Source: CAMASH01 sp041746635
GTDB taxonomy: Bacteria; Verrucomicrobiota; Verrucomicrobiia; Chthoniobacterales; Terrimicrobiaceae
DNA length: 64,000 bases
Direction of reading: 5' to 3'
Assembly (NCBI GenBank): GCA_041746635.1
Contig: JBGTGQ010000020.1
Coordinates: 1-64,000, forward strand
Position 1 is the stretch's first letter, and each line of letters starts with the position of its first letter. The translations under genes were made by a program, and so were the position numbers. Shown here piece by piece: positions 33,870 through 41,776 of the stretch. Below the pieces are notes generated by a model. The model saw nothing but the letters and a program-made list of their open reading frames with translations, had not been told where the DNA came from and did not search any database.

Positions 33870-34292
33870 TTATTTCTTCGCGATAACCGCCAGTCCACCC
33901 AGAATAAGCAACCCGCCCAGCACGATCCTCGGAGTGATCTGCTCCTTTAAAATCACCCAGGCCAGCACGATGGCCACAAGGATGCTCCCCTTGTCAATCA
34001 GCGCGATGGTTGCGACCTGTCCGTCCTTGAGGGCTTTGTAATAAAAAATCCACGACAGCGAGGTCGTGACTGCCGACAGGCCGAGCCAGAGGAAATTTGT
34101 CTGGTTCAGCGTCCCCAATGAAACAGTCGGAACCGTAAACATGGCAAAACCCATGATGAAGAGAAAAACAAGCACCGTCCTCACCGCGAGACCAAGCTCT
34201 CCCGAGATGCCGGCCAGCCCCATTTTCGCAATCACGGAAGTGACCCCGGCAAAAACCATCGAGACAATCGCGTACAGCACCCAAGGCTTCAT
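33870..34292 (-). CDS. half-size EamA/DMT-family transporter
   Basis: The 140-residue protein has five hydrophobic helices and ends ITPRIVLGGLLILGGLAVIAKK, the typical last EamA helix. Only one EamA repeat is present instead of two, so it must dimerise, as in short DMT proteins. Substrate unknown. It starts 7 bp after the cyclic-nucleotide-binding-domain gene stop. The ATG at 34292 avoids a cysteine-rich upstream extension. Confidence 0.8.
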   Translation of the reverse strand: MKPWVLYAIVSMVFAGVTSVIAKMGLAGISGELGLAVRTVLVFLFIMGFAMFTVPTVSLGTLNQTNFLWLGLSAVTTSLSWIFYYKALKDGQVATIALIDKGSILVAIVLAWVILKEQITPRIVLGGLLILGGLAVIAKK

Positions 34293-34299
34293 CGGTGCG

Positions 34300-34794
34300 C
34301 TAAGCGTTATCGGACAACAAGGCGGCGCGCACGACGGACATTTGCGCTTCATCCATCAGCTTCTGCGTCACCCCGCGCAAGCGCCGTCCCAAAGTGGAAG
34401 CGACCCCGATGACGAGTTGAATACCCGCCTCCGGGTAGTTGTTCAGAAACGACTCAAAATCGGCCCGCGTGATAACCCAATATTGCACCGACTCAATCAC
34501 CACGACGGAACACAGTGCGCTGCCCGGATCGAAAAGATCCACCTCACCCACCCATTCGCCCTGACGAATCGTCCCGAGCAAAACCTCACGATCCTTGTCC
34601 CTTCGAACGGCGTGCAGCAGGCCGCTGACAATAAAAAACAATTTCCCGTGCGATTCTCCTTGGGAAATAAGCACCTCGTCTGGATTCGCGAGATGGAATT
34701 CTCCGTAGGAACTCACCGTGTCGCGGTCGGCGCGGGAAAGATCGGCCACAAGCCCGACGGCGGGAAGTTGCGATCCGCTGAGTTTTTCAGCCAT
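34300..34794 (-). CDS. cyclic-nucleotide-binding-domain protein without DNA-binding domain
   Basis: This 164-residue protein holds a cNMP-binding beta roll (residues about 15-130: PDEVLISQGESHGKLFFIVS, then GEWVGEVDLFD and the SVVVIESVQYWVI strand). The CRP-type helix-turn-helix is missing; a helical tail LGRRLRGVTQKLMDEAQM ends it. The phosphate-binding cassette lacks the canonical Arg (sequence GSALCSVVV), so it may not bind cAMP. Probably co-transcribed with the EamA gene and acting through protein contacts. Confidence 0.78.
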   Translation of the reverse strand: MAEKLSGSQLPAVGLVADLSRADRDTVSSYGEFHLANPDEVLISQGESHGKLFFIVSGLLHAVRRDKDREVLLGTIRQGEWVGEVDLFDPGSALCSVVVIESVQYWVITRADFESFLNNYPEAGIQLVIGVASTLGRRLRGVTQKLMDEAQMSVVRAALLSDNA

Positions 34795-34877
34795 GAAAAG
34801 CAAGGATAGGGCTTGGGGCGGAAAGCGCGATGACTTTCCATCCGGCGGAATGATGATGAATTCACAAACTGCTCCTG

Positions 34878-34907
34878 TTGACTAAGTTGTCCGAATGGAT
34901 CGCATAT
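34878..34907 (+). promoter_or_regulatory. candidate sigma-70-type promoter for rpsO
   Basis: TTGACT (34878-34883) and GCATAT (34902-34907) are separated by 18 bases, about 60 bp upstream of the rpsO ATG. Position fits but the -10 box is weak. Confidence 0.3.
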
Positions 34908-34967
34908 TTCTTGCCAACCGGAAAAAGCCGTGGCACTGTTAACGCCCTAAATCAAAAAAGAAGAAAA

Positions 34968-35234
34968 ATGGCCAAAGCAGTAGCAACAGCACCCGAAGTC
35001 AGCAGCCTGCGACTTCATGAAAAAGATACCGGCAGTGCGGACGTTCAGATCGCCCTGTTGACCAAACGCATCAACGAGCTCACCGAGCATCTCAAGACCA
35101 ACCTCAAGGATCATTCATCCCGCCGGGGTCTGCTCAAAATGGTCGCTCAGCGACGCAGTTTGCTCGACTATCTCAAAAACACCGCCGCCGACCGCTATCA
35201 GGCGGCTCTCGAAAAGCTCGGCTTGCGCAAATAG
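34968..35234 (+). CDS. rpsO: 30S ribosomal protein S15
   Basis: An 88-residue protein of exact S15 length. It has the family signatures TGSADVQIALLTKRINELTEHL and DHSSRRGLLKMVAQRRSLLDYL, which contact 16S rRNA. It is an early primary binder in the central domain of the 30S subunit. A purine-rich stretch AAAAAAGAAGAAAA ahead of the ATG at 34968 serves as ribosome binding site; an in-frame upstream extension to 34878 is not conserved. pnp follows, the classic rpsO-pnp order. Confidence 0.96.
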   Translation: MAKAVATAPEVSSLRLHEKDTGSADVQIALLTKRINELTEHLKTNLKDHSSRRGLLKMVAQRRSLLDYLKNTAADRYQAALEKLGLRK

Positions 35235-35253
35235 CGCAATCAAGCACCCCAAT

Positions 35254-35279
35254 GCCCCGCCATCTGGTTGGGGCTTTTT
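35254..35279 (+). terminator. rho-independent terminator between rpsO and pnp
   Basis: GCCCC (35254-35258) pairs with GGGGC (35270-35274), and a T-run follows at once (TTTTT). A wider stem, CCCCAA with TTGGGG, overlaps it. It would terminate or attenuate rpsO transcription before pnp. Confidence 0.75.
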
Positions 35280-35335
35280 CTTAAACCTCGTTCCGCGAAT
35301 CAATCGCCGGAACGCTTTCCCATACGCTATACATT

Positions 35336-37465
35336 ATGTCTCATTCCGTAACGGCCAACGTTGGCCCCGCCCCCATCATCATCGAAACCGGTAAACTCGC
35401 GCGTCTCGCCGACGGCGCGGTCACCGTCCGCTCCGGCGATACCATTGTCATGGTTTCCGCCGTCTCTGCCACCACCATCAAGGACGGCCAGGACTGGTTC
35501 CCGCTTACCGTGGATTACCGCGAAAAAGCCGCCGCGGTCGGCAAATTCCCCGGCGGGTATTTCAAACGCGAAGGCCGTCCTTCCGAAAAAGAAATCCTCA
35601 CCTGCCGCATGACGGATCGCCCTCTGCGACCGCTCTTCCCCAAGGGTTATCTCTACGACACCCAGATCATCGGCGTCCTCCTCAGTGCGGATGGCGAGAT
35701 CGATCCCGACATCCTTTTCATGAACGGCGCCAGCGCCGCGCTTGCCGTCTCCGACATTCCCTTTGCCGGACCGGTCGGTGCCGTGCGGGTCGCCCGAGTC
35801 AACGGTCAGTTCATCGTGAATCCCGGCCACAGCCAGCGATTGGATAGCGACTTGAACCTCGTTTATGTCGGCAATGAAACCGACGTCATCATGATCGAAG
35901 GCGAGGCCTTGGAACTCCCCGAGGCCGATTTCGTCGCCGCGCTGCATTTTGCGCAGGCCGAAGTCGCCAAACTCGTCGCCGCCCAGAAGGAACTCGCCGC
36001 CGCCGCCGGTAAGGTCAAGCGCACCCCGCAGCTCTTCGTCGTCGCCGATGAATTGCTCGAAGTCGCTTACTCCGTCGCCGGTGACCGCATCGAATCCGCC
36101 CTCTACACCCCGAGCAAAGTTGCCCGCGGCAAAGCCGTTGGCGCGCTCAAGGACGAAGTCTCGGCCGCCATCCTCGAAAAATTCCCGGCCGCCACGAAGT
36201 TCGAGGTCAGCCAGGCCTTCGACTATCTCCAGAAAAAAGCCTTCCGCATCAGCATTCTCGACAAACAGGTGCGTTGCGACGGCCGCGACACGAAAACCAT
36301 CCGCGCCCTCAGCGGCGAGACCGGCCTCCTGCCCCGCAGCCACGGCAGTGCCCTCTTCCAGCGCGGTGAAACGCAGGCCCTCTGCCTCGCGACCCTGGCC
36401 CCTTCCGACGAAGCCCAGGATCTCGACGGCTACACCGGCGGTGAGATCAGCAAGCGGTTCATCCTTCATTACAACTTCCCGCCATTCTCCGTCGGAGAAA
36501 CCGGCCGCACCGGCAGCCCCGGACGCCGCGAAATCGGCCACGGCGCCCTCGCCGAGCGTTCCATCCTTGCGGTCATTCCTCCAGTCAATGAATTCCCTTA
36601 CGCCCTCCGCGTCAGCAGCGAAGTCATGGAATCGAATGGTTCGACTTCGATGGCCAGCGTCTGCGGTGGCGTGCTCGCCCTCATGGACGCCGGTGTGCCG
36701 ATCAAGACTCCCGTCGCGGGCATTTCCTGCGGACTCGTCACGGAATTCAGCGGCGACCAGATGAGCCGTTACACTCTGCTCACCGACATCATCGGCAGCG
36801 AAGATCACTTCGGCGACATGGACTGGAAACTCTGCGGCACCCGCACCGGCGTGACCGGTTTCCAGCTCGACCTCAAGCTTCCCGGCATTTCGCTCAAGCT
36901 TATGGAAGAAGCCATCTACCGCACCCGAGACGACCGCCATAAGGTCCTCGACGTGATGGAATCCGTCCTGGCCGCGCCTCGCACCGAGATGAGCCCCTAC
37001 GCTCCCCGCATCGAGACGATTAAGATCAACCCCGAAAAGATCGGCCTTATCATCGGACCCGGTGGCAAGACCATCAAAGGCATCGTGGCCGAGACCGGTG
37101 CCGAAATCAACATCGAGGACGACGGCTCCATCCACATCTACTCGAACAACGGCGACAGCCTCGCCCGCGCCAAGCAGATCATCAACGGCATGACCAAGGA
37201 AATCGGCGTGGGTGAAATGTACCAAGGCACGGTGGTTTCCATCAAGGAATTCGGCGCGTTCGTCGAAGTCCTTCCCGGCAAGGACGGCCTCTGCCACATC
37301 TCCGAGTTGGCGGACTTCCGGGTCAATCGCGTCGAGGACGTGGTGAAAATGGGCGACTCCATCTGGGTCAAATGCATCGGCGTGGACGACAAGGGCCGCA
37401 TCAAACTCAGCCGCAAGGCCGCCATGAAAGATCGCGACGAAGCCGCCGCGGCTGTTCCGGCGTAA
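35336..37465 (+). CDS. pnp: polyribonucleotide nucleotidyltransferase (PNPase)
   Basis: A 709-residue phosphorolytic 3'-5' exoribonuclease. Two RNase PH-like domains (GKFPGGYFKREGRPSEKEIL in the first; GRTGSPGRREIGHGALAERS in the second) flank a helical linker. A KH domain with IIGPGGKTIKGI and an S1 domain (GTVVSIKEFGAFVEVLPGKDG) form the RNA-binding end. Catalytic acidic residues are in the second core near SDMDW-like GDMDWKLCG. ATG at 35336. It is the main mRNA turnover enzyme besides RNase E-type nucleases. Confidence 0.97.
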   Translation: MSHSVTANVGPAPIIIETGKLARLADGAVTVRSGDTIVMVSAVSATTIKDGQDWFPLTVDYREKAAAVGKFPGGYFKREGRPSEKEILTCRMTDRPLRPLFPKGYLYDTQIIGVLLSADGEIDPDILFMNGASAALAVSDIPFAGPVGAVRVARVNGQFIVNPGHSQRLDSDLNLVYVGNETDVIMIEGEALELPEADFVAALHFAQAEVAKLVAAQKELAAAAGKVKRTPQLFVVADELLEVAYSVAGDRIESALYTPSKVARGKAVGALKDEVSAAILEKFPAATKFEVSQAFDYLQKKAFRISILDKQVRCDGRDTKTIRALSGETGLLPRSHGSALFQRGETQALCLATLAPSDEAQDLDGYTGGEISKRFILHYNFPPFSVGETGRTGSPGRREIGHGALAERSILAVIPPVNEFPYALRVSSEVMESNGSTSMASVCGGVLALMDAGVPIKTPVAGISCGLVTEFSGDQMSRYTLLTDIIGSEDHFGDMDWKLCGTRTGVTGFQLDLKLPGISLKLMEEAIYRTRDDRHKVLDVMESVLAAPRTEMSPYAPRIETIKINPEKIGLIIGPGGKTIKGIVAETGAEINIEDDGSIHIYSNNGDSLARAKQIINGMTKEIGVGEMYQGTVVSIKEFGAFVEVLPGKDGLCHISELADFRVNRVEDVVKMGDSIWVKCIGVDDKGRIKLSRKAAMKDRDEAAAAVPA

Positions 37466-37592
37466 ACTGGAGGGCGCTGGTCGCTGGCCTGCGGCCAACC
37501 GGCATCACCCCGAAAATCGGCCGCCTGGACTTACCTCCCGGTGGCGGTTTTGTTTGGTCCGCCCCGCACAATCTGCAAGGCAATGAATTGAT

Positions 37593-37683
37593 GGAGGGTC
37601 ACAGGCCCTTGTGACCCTATTGAGAGGGATGCGAGGGCCCGCATCCCTCCAAAGAACTAGGCGGCAAGGGACTGCCGCCCTCC
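37593..37683. repeat. array of three REP-like hairpins
   Basis: Three palindromes in a row: GGGTCACAGGCCCTTGTGACCC, AGGGATGCG with CGCATCCCT, and GGCGGCA with TGCCGCC, with GGAGGG or CCCTCC ends. They lie between the convergent pnp and nuoF and end by the nuoF stop. Confidence 0.85.
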
Positions 37684-37684
37684 T

Positions 37685-39040
37685 CTACTTCTCGATTGCG
37701 ACGGCCTCAAACTCCTCGGGGAATTTCGCCAGGAAACTTTGGGTCGGCCAGGCGCATGCTTCGCCGAAGGCACAAACGGTGCGGCCGGCGATGTTGTCGG
37801 CGACATTCTGCAGCGTCTTGGGATCGGCTCCCTGACCTCCACCATCGAGCATGCGGGTGGTGATCTTCGACATCCAGAGGCTGCCTTCCCGACAAGGCGT
37901 ACACTGGCCGCAACTCTCGTGCGCGTAGAATTGGTTGAGGTTGTTCAGGGCCCAGACCATCTCGCGGGAGTCGTCCATCACCATCACGCCGCCGCTGCCG
38001 ACCATGGTGCCGACGGAACCGAGCGTCGCGGCATCCATGACCACATCGAGCATCTTGATTTCCTTGTCCACCATCTGGCCGTCTGCGTCCTTCACCTTGA
38101 CCTTGAAAACTTCCTCGGCACGCAGGACCTTGGCCGAGCTGCCGCCGGGAATGACGGCTTTTAGTTTGCGACCGGGCTTGAGGCCGCCGCAGATGTCGAA
38201 AATCAATTCCCCCAGCGTGACCGCGCCGGCGGGAAGTTCGTAGAAGCCGGGCTTCATCACATCACCACTCACACACATGGTGCGCGTGCCACCGTCGCCA
38301 GGCGTGCCCATTTTAGCGTATTCCTCGGGGCCCATGCGCAGGATATGCTTCACGTGGCAAATCGTCTCGACGTTATTGACGATGGTCGGCTTCATGTAGA
38401 GGCCAAGCACGGCGGGAAAATACGGAGGCTTGATGCGCGGATAAGGACGCTTGCCCTCAAGAGATTCAAGCAGGCTGGTTTCCTCGCCGCAAATGTAAGC
38501 TCCCGCGCCTTGGTGCACGTAGATGTCGCAGTCAAAACCGGAACCGAGGATGTTTTTTCCGACGAAGCCCTTTGCCTTGGCCTCCTTGATCGCATTCCAG
38601 ACGATCTTGGCCGCCTCGGGAAATTCGCAGCGGATATAGATGTAGCAAAGGTGCGTGTTGGTGGCGAATGCCGAGATGACAAGACCTTCCACAAGCTGAT
38701 GCGGATCGTAGTGCAGGATGTAGCGATCCTTGAACGTGCCGGGTTCCGACTCGTCGCCGTTGACCACAATGTAATGGGGCTTGCCGTCGTCGTATTTGAT
38801 GAAACTCCATTTGACTCCGCAGGGGAAGCCCGCGCCGCCCCGGCCGCGCAGGTTGGAAGCCTTGATCGCGTCAATGATCTCGACCGGCTTCATGGTGACG
38901 GCTTTTTTCAAGGACTCGTACCCGCCATGCTGGAGGTAGGTCTCGATCGAGGCGTCGTAACCCGGCTTGCTAATGTTCTCGAAAATGATGCGCCGCTCCT
39001 TCGGATGAGGCGGCGGCATGACGAAAGGTTTGGCGGTCAT
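37685..39040 (-). CDS. nuoF: NADH-quinone oxidoreductase subunit F
   Basis: The 451-residue subunit has the FMN-binding loop NLRGRGGAGFPCGVKWSF (about residues 63-80) and the NADH region GAGAYICGEETSLLESLEG. The N3 cluster cysteines are in ESCGQCTPCREG plus GRTVCAFGEACAWP near residue 420. It accepts electrons from NADH in the peripheral arm of complex I. Its ATG overlaps the nuoE stop by 4 bp (39037-39040). The remaining nuo genes are not in this window, so the complex I genes are split. Confidence 0.96.
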   Translation of the reverse strand: MTAKPFVMPPPHPKERRIIFENISKPGYDASIETYLQHGGYESLKKAVTMKPVEIIDAIKASNLRGRGGAGFPCGVKWSFIKYDDGKPHYIVVNGDESEPGTFKDRYILHYDPHQLVEGLVISAFATNTHLCYIYIRCEFPEAAKIVWNAIKEAKAKGFVGKNILGSGFDCDIYVHQGAGAYICGEETSLLESLEGKRPYPRIKPPYFPAVLGLYMKPTIVNNVETICHVKHILRMGPEEYAKMGTPGDGGTRTMCVSGDVMKPGFYELPAGAVTLGELIFDICGGLKPGRKLKAVIPGGSSAKVLRAEEVFKVKVKDADGQMVDKEIKMLDVVMDAATLGSVGTMVGSGGVMVMDDSREMVWALNNLNQFYAHESCGQCTPCREGSLWMSKITTRMLDGGGQGADPKTLQNVADNIAGRTVCAFGEACAWPTQSFLAKFPEEFEAVAIEK

Positions 39041-39588
39041 TTGTATTGCTCCACGATGCCGGGAATAGCCTCCGGGGTGATTTTTTCGTGCAGGGTGTCG
39101 TTAATGAGCGCCACCGGTGCGCTGCCGCAACTGGCCAGGCACTCGACGAACTCGACGCTGAATTTTCCGTCGGCACTGGTCGGCGGCGCACAGCCGAAAC
39201 CATGATGTTCGTCGTGGGGATCAAGTCCCACCGCGGAACAGAATTTTTCCTTCACATCGTAGCTCCCCGCCATGGCACAGGACAGGGTGCGGCAGACGCG
39301 GATGATGGTCTTCCCGGCGGCCTCGCGGCGGAACCAGGGATAAAAGGTCACCAGTTCGTAAATATTGATGGGCTGAAGCTCCAGCTTGGCCGCAATCCAC
39401 TCGATGCCGCTGTCGTCCACGGAACCGAAGTGGTTTTGCCAATAGTGCAATAAGGGCAAAGAGGCGCTGCGTTTGGACACCGGATAATGCGTGACGATCT
39501 CGTCGATCTCCGCCTCAAATTCCGGCGTCACCTTGTCGGCCTGCCGCTCGGAGGCGGCTTGCGGGTCGGCGGCGGTGGTCACGGTCAT
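39037..39588 (-). CDS. nuoE: NADH-quinone oxidoreductase subunit E
   Basis: A 183-residue thioredoxin-fold subunit carrying the N1a [2Fe-2S] cluster: CRTLSC (C-x4-C) and CLASCG (C-x3-C). The helical N-terminal part reads PLLHYWQNHFG and ELVTFYPWF, as in NuoE. An ATG at 39588 gives the usual length; an earlier codon at 39633 is not needed. Forms the NADH dehydrogenase module with NuoF. Confidence 0.94.
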   Translation of the reverse strand: MTVTTAADPQAASERQADKVTPEFEAEIDEIVTHYPVSKRSASLPLLHYWQNHFGSVDDSGIEWIAAKLELQPINIYELVTFYPWFRREAAGKTIIRVCRTLSCAMAGSYDVKEKFCSAVGLDPHDEHHGFGCAPPTSADGKFSVEFVECLASCGSAPVALINDTLHEKITPEAIPGIVEQYK

Positions 39589-39655
39589 AGTGCAAAGAGG
39601 GTTTTCCTGTTTTCCAACGTCAGCATCAAGCAAAAGGATGCATCACCCGAAAAAT

Positions 39656-39680
39656 GGAGGGTTGCGGGCCCTCGCAACCC
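39656..39680. repeat. REP-like hairpin upstream of nuoE
   Basis: GGAGGG followed by GGGTTGCG and CGCAACCC around GGCCCT. Located between the nuoE start and the transposase 3' end. Confidence 0.8.
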
Positions 39681-39744
39681 ATTATTCAGGATCGCTTGGA
39701 TGGGGGGCCCTTCTCCCCACCCGCCCGCGTTCCCAATGCGGGGC

Positions 39745-41370
39745 TCACCACCGCAACTCGTGGATCACGCCCTGCCACGGCCAGTCGTCCGCATTTTTCA
39801 CGAGCCCGGCCCGCACCGGATCCTGCCGCACATATTCCCAGCGTTCCCCGTAATGTTCTCCCCTCCTCAACTGACGGTCCCAGAAATCCACCTGCCAGAC
39901 CGGTTGATCTGTCGGACGCGGCCATTGTCTAGAGGCCGCGGCTTTCCACAATTTCACCCACTGTTGGACGGAACGCGCCGGTATCTCCGCCGGAGAGCAA
40001 AACAGATGCAGGTGATCCGGCATGAGAACAAAGCGTCCCACCTGCCAGGATTTCGCTTCGCGCCAGACCCTCTGGAGCAAGTCGCAGACAGCCTGATTGG
40101 CCAAAATTTGTTTGCGATTTTTCGTGCAAACGGTCACCAGCAAAACGTCGGCGGAATTGTGCCGTTCGACCGTGGGAAAATGCCCCGGATGACGGCGACC
40201 GGGCTCGCCTTCGACCTGGAGGGATGCGGGCCCTCGCATCCCACTTTTCTGCCTCCCGGAAGTTTGGGCACCGAGGGCCCGGTGCCCTCCATGGTATCCC
40301 GCCACCATGCTCTCCGCCGCTTCGATGATCTTTGACCGCAAGGCCTCGGGCTCCAGCACTTCCGCATGGCCGCCCCAGCCCAGAATCCAGCTTTCCAAAT
40401 CCGGGGCCAGGCCGACCTGCATGGACAACTCGGCGCTCCCGTCCGCATGTTTGCGCAGTTTTTGCGACTTGTGCCACTGGCGTTCCGCCACGAGTCGCGC
40501 GGCAAAGGCATCGAAACGCACGCGAACCCGCTCGGTTTTCCCCGCTTCGAAGGCGGCAAAACTGCCGGAAAGCATTTGCGAGACGGAAAAATCCGCCGGA
40601 CGCTGAAAAGAAATCCGGAGATTTTTGGGTGAAGCGATGCGGGTGAGGGCAAATGTGCGCATGTCTCCGCGGGCCAGATCATTGGCCAGCAAATACCATT
40701 GGTTGCTGATACAGGCGAGATGGTAGGGCTCCACCCGGCGGCGCTCGGCTTTTTGGGCGCGCAAGGACAGATAATCAAAATCGATCGTCTGACTGGACAT
40801 GACTGCGTCGGCCAAGACCTCGAACACCTCGATCTGCCCCTGGGGCACACCGGCTGAGCGAAAGGAAACCGCCGCCGATAATTCATGGAGGGAAACACTG
40901 GCTTGATCGCCCAGGCTCGAAACCAATTTTTCAAAAGCGGCGTGCAGGGGTTTCTCAAACGAAGTGCCCCGGTATTGCTCGACCGCCTTCTGTGCGACCA
41001 GCAAGGCCACCAACTCACCCTCGCTCACAGTGATCATGGGAAACTGCGCCACGGGATGCGCGTAATGAAAGCCATGGCGGGGCTGGTCGTATTCAATGGG
41101 CAGCGCAAGCTGGTCGCGCATGAACTCGACGTCGCGCTGGATGGTCTTGGTCGAGACTTCGAACTCCACCGCCAGCTTGGAGCAGTTGGGATACTTGCCC
41201 GCCGAGAGCAACTCGTGAATCCTCACCATCCGTACCAAGGGAGGCCGCGCCGTACTCGCGGCCGACAACCCCGATCGCCTGGAGGGTGGCGGGCTCTCGC
41301 CACCCTTATCGACGGACGCCAGAGCCGGCGTCCCTCCAGGGCTTCTTTTTTTGGAAACTTTTTCAGGCAT
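39745..41370 (-). CDS. WYL-domain regulator fused in frame to a REP-associated tyrosine (Y1) transposase domain
   Basis: This 541-residue reading frame has no internal stop. Residues about 43-355 are a DeoR-like winged helix (YPNCSKLAVEFEVSTKTIQR) and a WYL ligand-binding domain. Residues about 390-541 are a Y1 HUH transposase of the RAYT type: VLMPDHLHLF with His453-x-His455, and WEYVRQDPVRAGLV with a candidate catalytic Tyr513. The linker (361-385) is encoded by two REP palindromes, and residues 11-31 by two more. Family WYL regulators end near residue 355, so a REP insertion probably removed that stop. Expression as one protein is uncertain; the WYL part alone may start at 41370 or 41229. 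Confidence 0.8.
   Translation of the reverse strand: MPEKVSKKRSPGGTPALASVDKGGESPPPSRRSGLSAASTARPPLVRMVRIHELLSAGKYPNCSKLAVEFEVSTKTIQRDVEFMRDQLALPIEYDQPRHGFHYAHPVAQFPMITVSEGELVALLVAQKAVEQYRGTSFEKPLHAAFEKLVSSLGDQASVSLHELSAAVSFRSAGVPQGQIEVFEVLADAVMSSQTIDFDYLSLRAQKAERRRVEPYHLACISNQWYLLANDLARGDMRTFALTRIASPKNLRISFQRPADFSVSQMLSGSFAAFEAGKTERVRVRFDAFAARLVAERQWHKSQKLRKHADGSAELSMQVGLAPDLESWILGWGGHAEVLEPEALRSKIIEAAESMVAGYHGGHRALGAQTSGRQKSGMRGPASLQVEGEPGRRHPGHFPTVERHNSADVLLVTVCTKNRKQILANQAVCDLLQRVWREAKSWQVGRFVLMPDHLHLFCSPAEIPARSVQQWVKLWKAAASRQWPRPTDQPVWQVDFWDRQLRRGEHYGERWEYVRQDPVRAGLVKNADDWPWQGVIHELRW
40218..40290. repeat. two REP palindromes in the regulator-transposase linker
   Basis: GGAGGGATGCG with CGCATCCC (40218-40242), and GGGCACCG with CGGTGCCC (40266-40287) ending in CCCTCC at 40290. 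They are translated as residues 361-385 of the fusion. Confidence 0.85.
41281..41337. repeat. two REP palindromes near the N-terminus of the WYL regulator
   Basis: GGAGGGTGGCG with CGCCACCC (41281-41306) and GGACGCC with GGCGTCC (41313-41333) followed by CTCC. They keep the frame between MPEKVSKKRS and the natural SAASTARPPLVRMVRIHEL. Confidence 0.8.
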
Positions 41371-41414
41371 CGGACATCGTATGTCCTAGGTAGTCCCACA
41401 GAGTCAAGAGCGTT

Positions 41415-41576
41415 ATGAAAAACAACCTTCAAAACTTCCTTGCCCACATCACCCGCAAAACCCGTCCGGTCTGCCGGCAGCTTGAATTGCCCCTGCCCGG
41501 CTCCCGCCTCACCCGCGACGAGGCGAATTTCCTGCTGGAAATCCGCCGCCTGCGCGAGCAATTGGCCAAGGCCTGA
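41415..41576 (+). CDS. small protein divergent from the WYL regulator
   Basis: An ATG at 41415 opens a 53-residue frame: MKNNLQNFLAHITRKTRPVC, later LTRDEANFLLEIRRLREQL and a TGA at 41574. It is basic at the start with an amphipathic helix at the end. It lies 44 bp from and divergent to the regulator and is therefore a possible target of it. Start spacing and helix pattern suggest a real gene, but no family is recognised. Confidence 0.5.
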   Translation: MKNNLQNFLAHITRKTRPVCRQLELPLPGSRLTRDEANFLLEIRRLREQLAKA

Positions 41577-41580
41577 GCAG

Positions 41581-41730
41581 GGAGGGCTGCGGGCCCTCGC
41601 ATCCCACTTATGCAGCCGCCTTATGCGACGGGCTTGGTAACGGACGCGAGAACCGAAGCGACAGCGCAGATAGCCTGCGCGAAGCGCAGCCCGGAGGGTG
41701 GCGCAAGCCAGCAACCCGCGTCCCTCCATA
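41581..41730. repeat. REP-like palindrome cluster upstream of xseA
   Basis: Begins GGAGGGCTGCGGGCCCTCGC and ends with GGAGGG...GGACGCG pairing to CGCGTCCCTCC at 41720-41730. Stems are imperfect. Fills most of the gap between the small gene and xseA. Confidence 0.75.
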
Positions 41731-41776
41731 AAATGGGACTAGCGAATCACCGGGTTCCATTCTATGCCTTGCGCTG

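Noticed and set aside
35327..37498. 723-codon open frame antisense to pnp
   Set aside because: Mirror of codon bias in a GC-rich gene; its protein is rich in Gly, Asp and Phe with no domain.
37593..37683. CRISPR array
   Set aside because: The repeated units are adjacent hairpins of different sequence without regular spacers.
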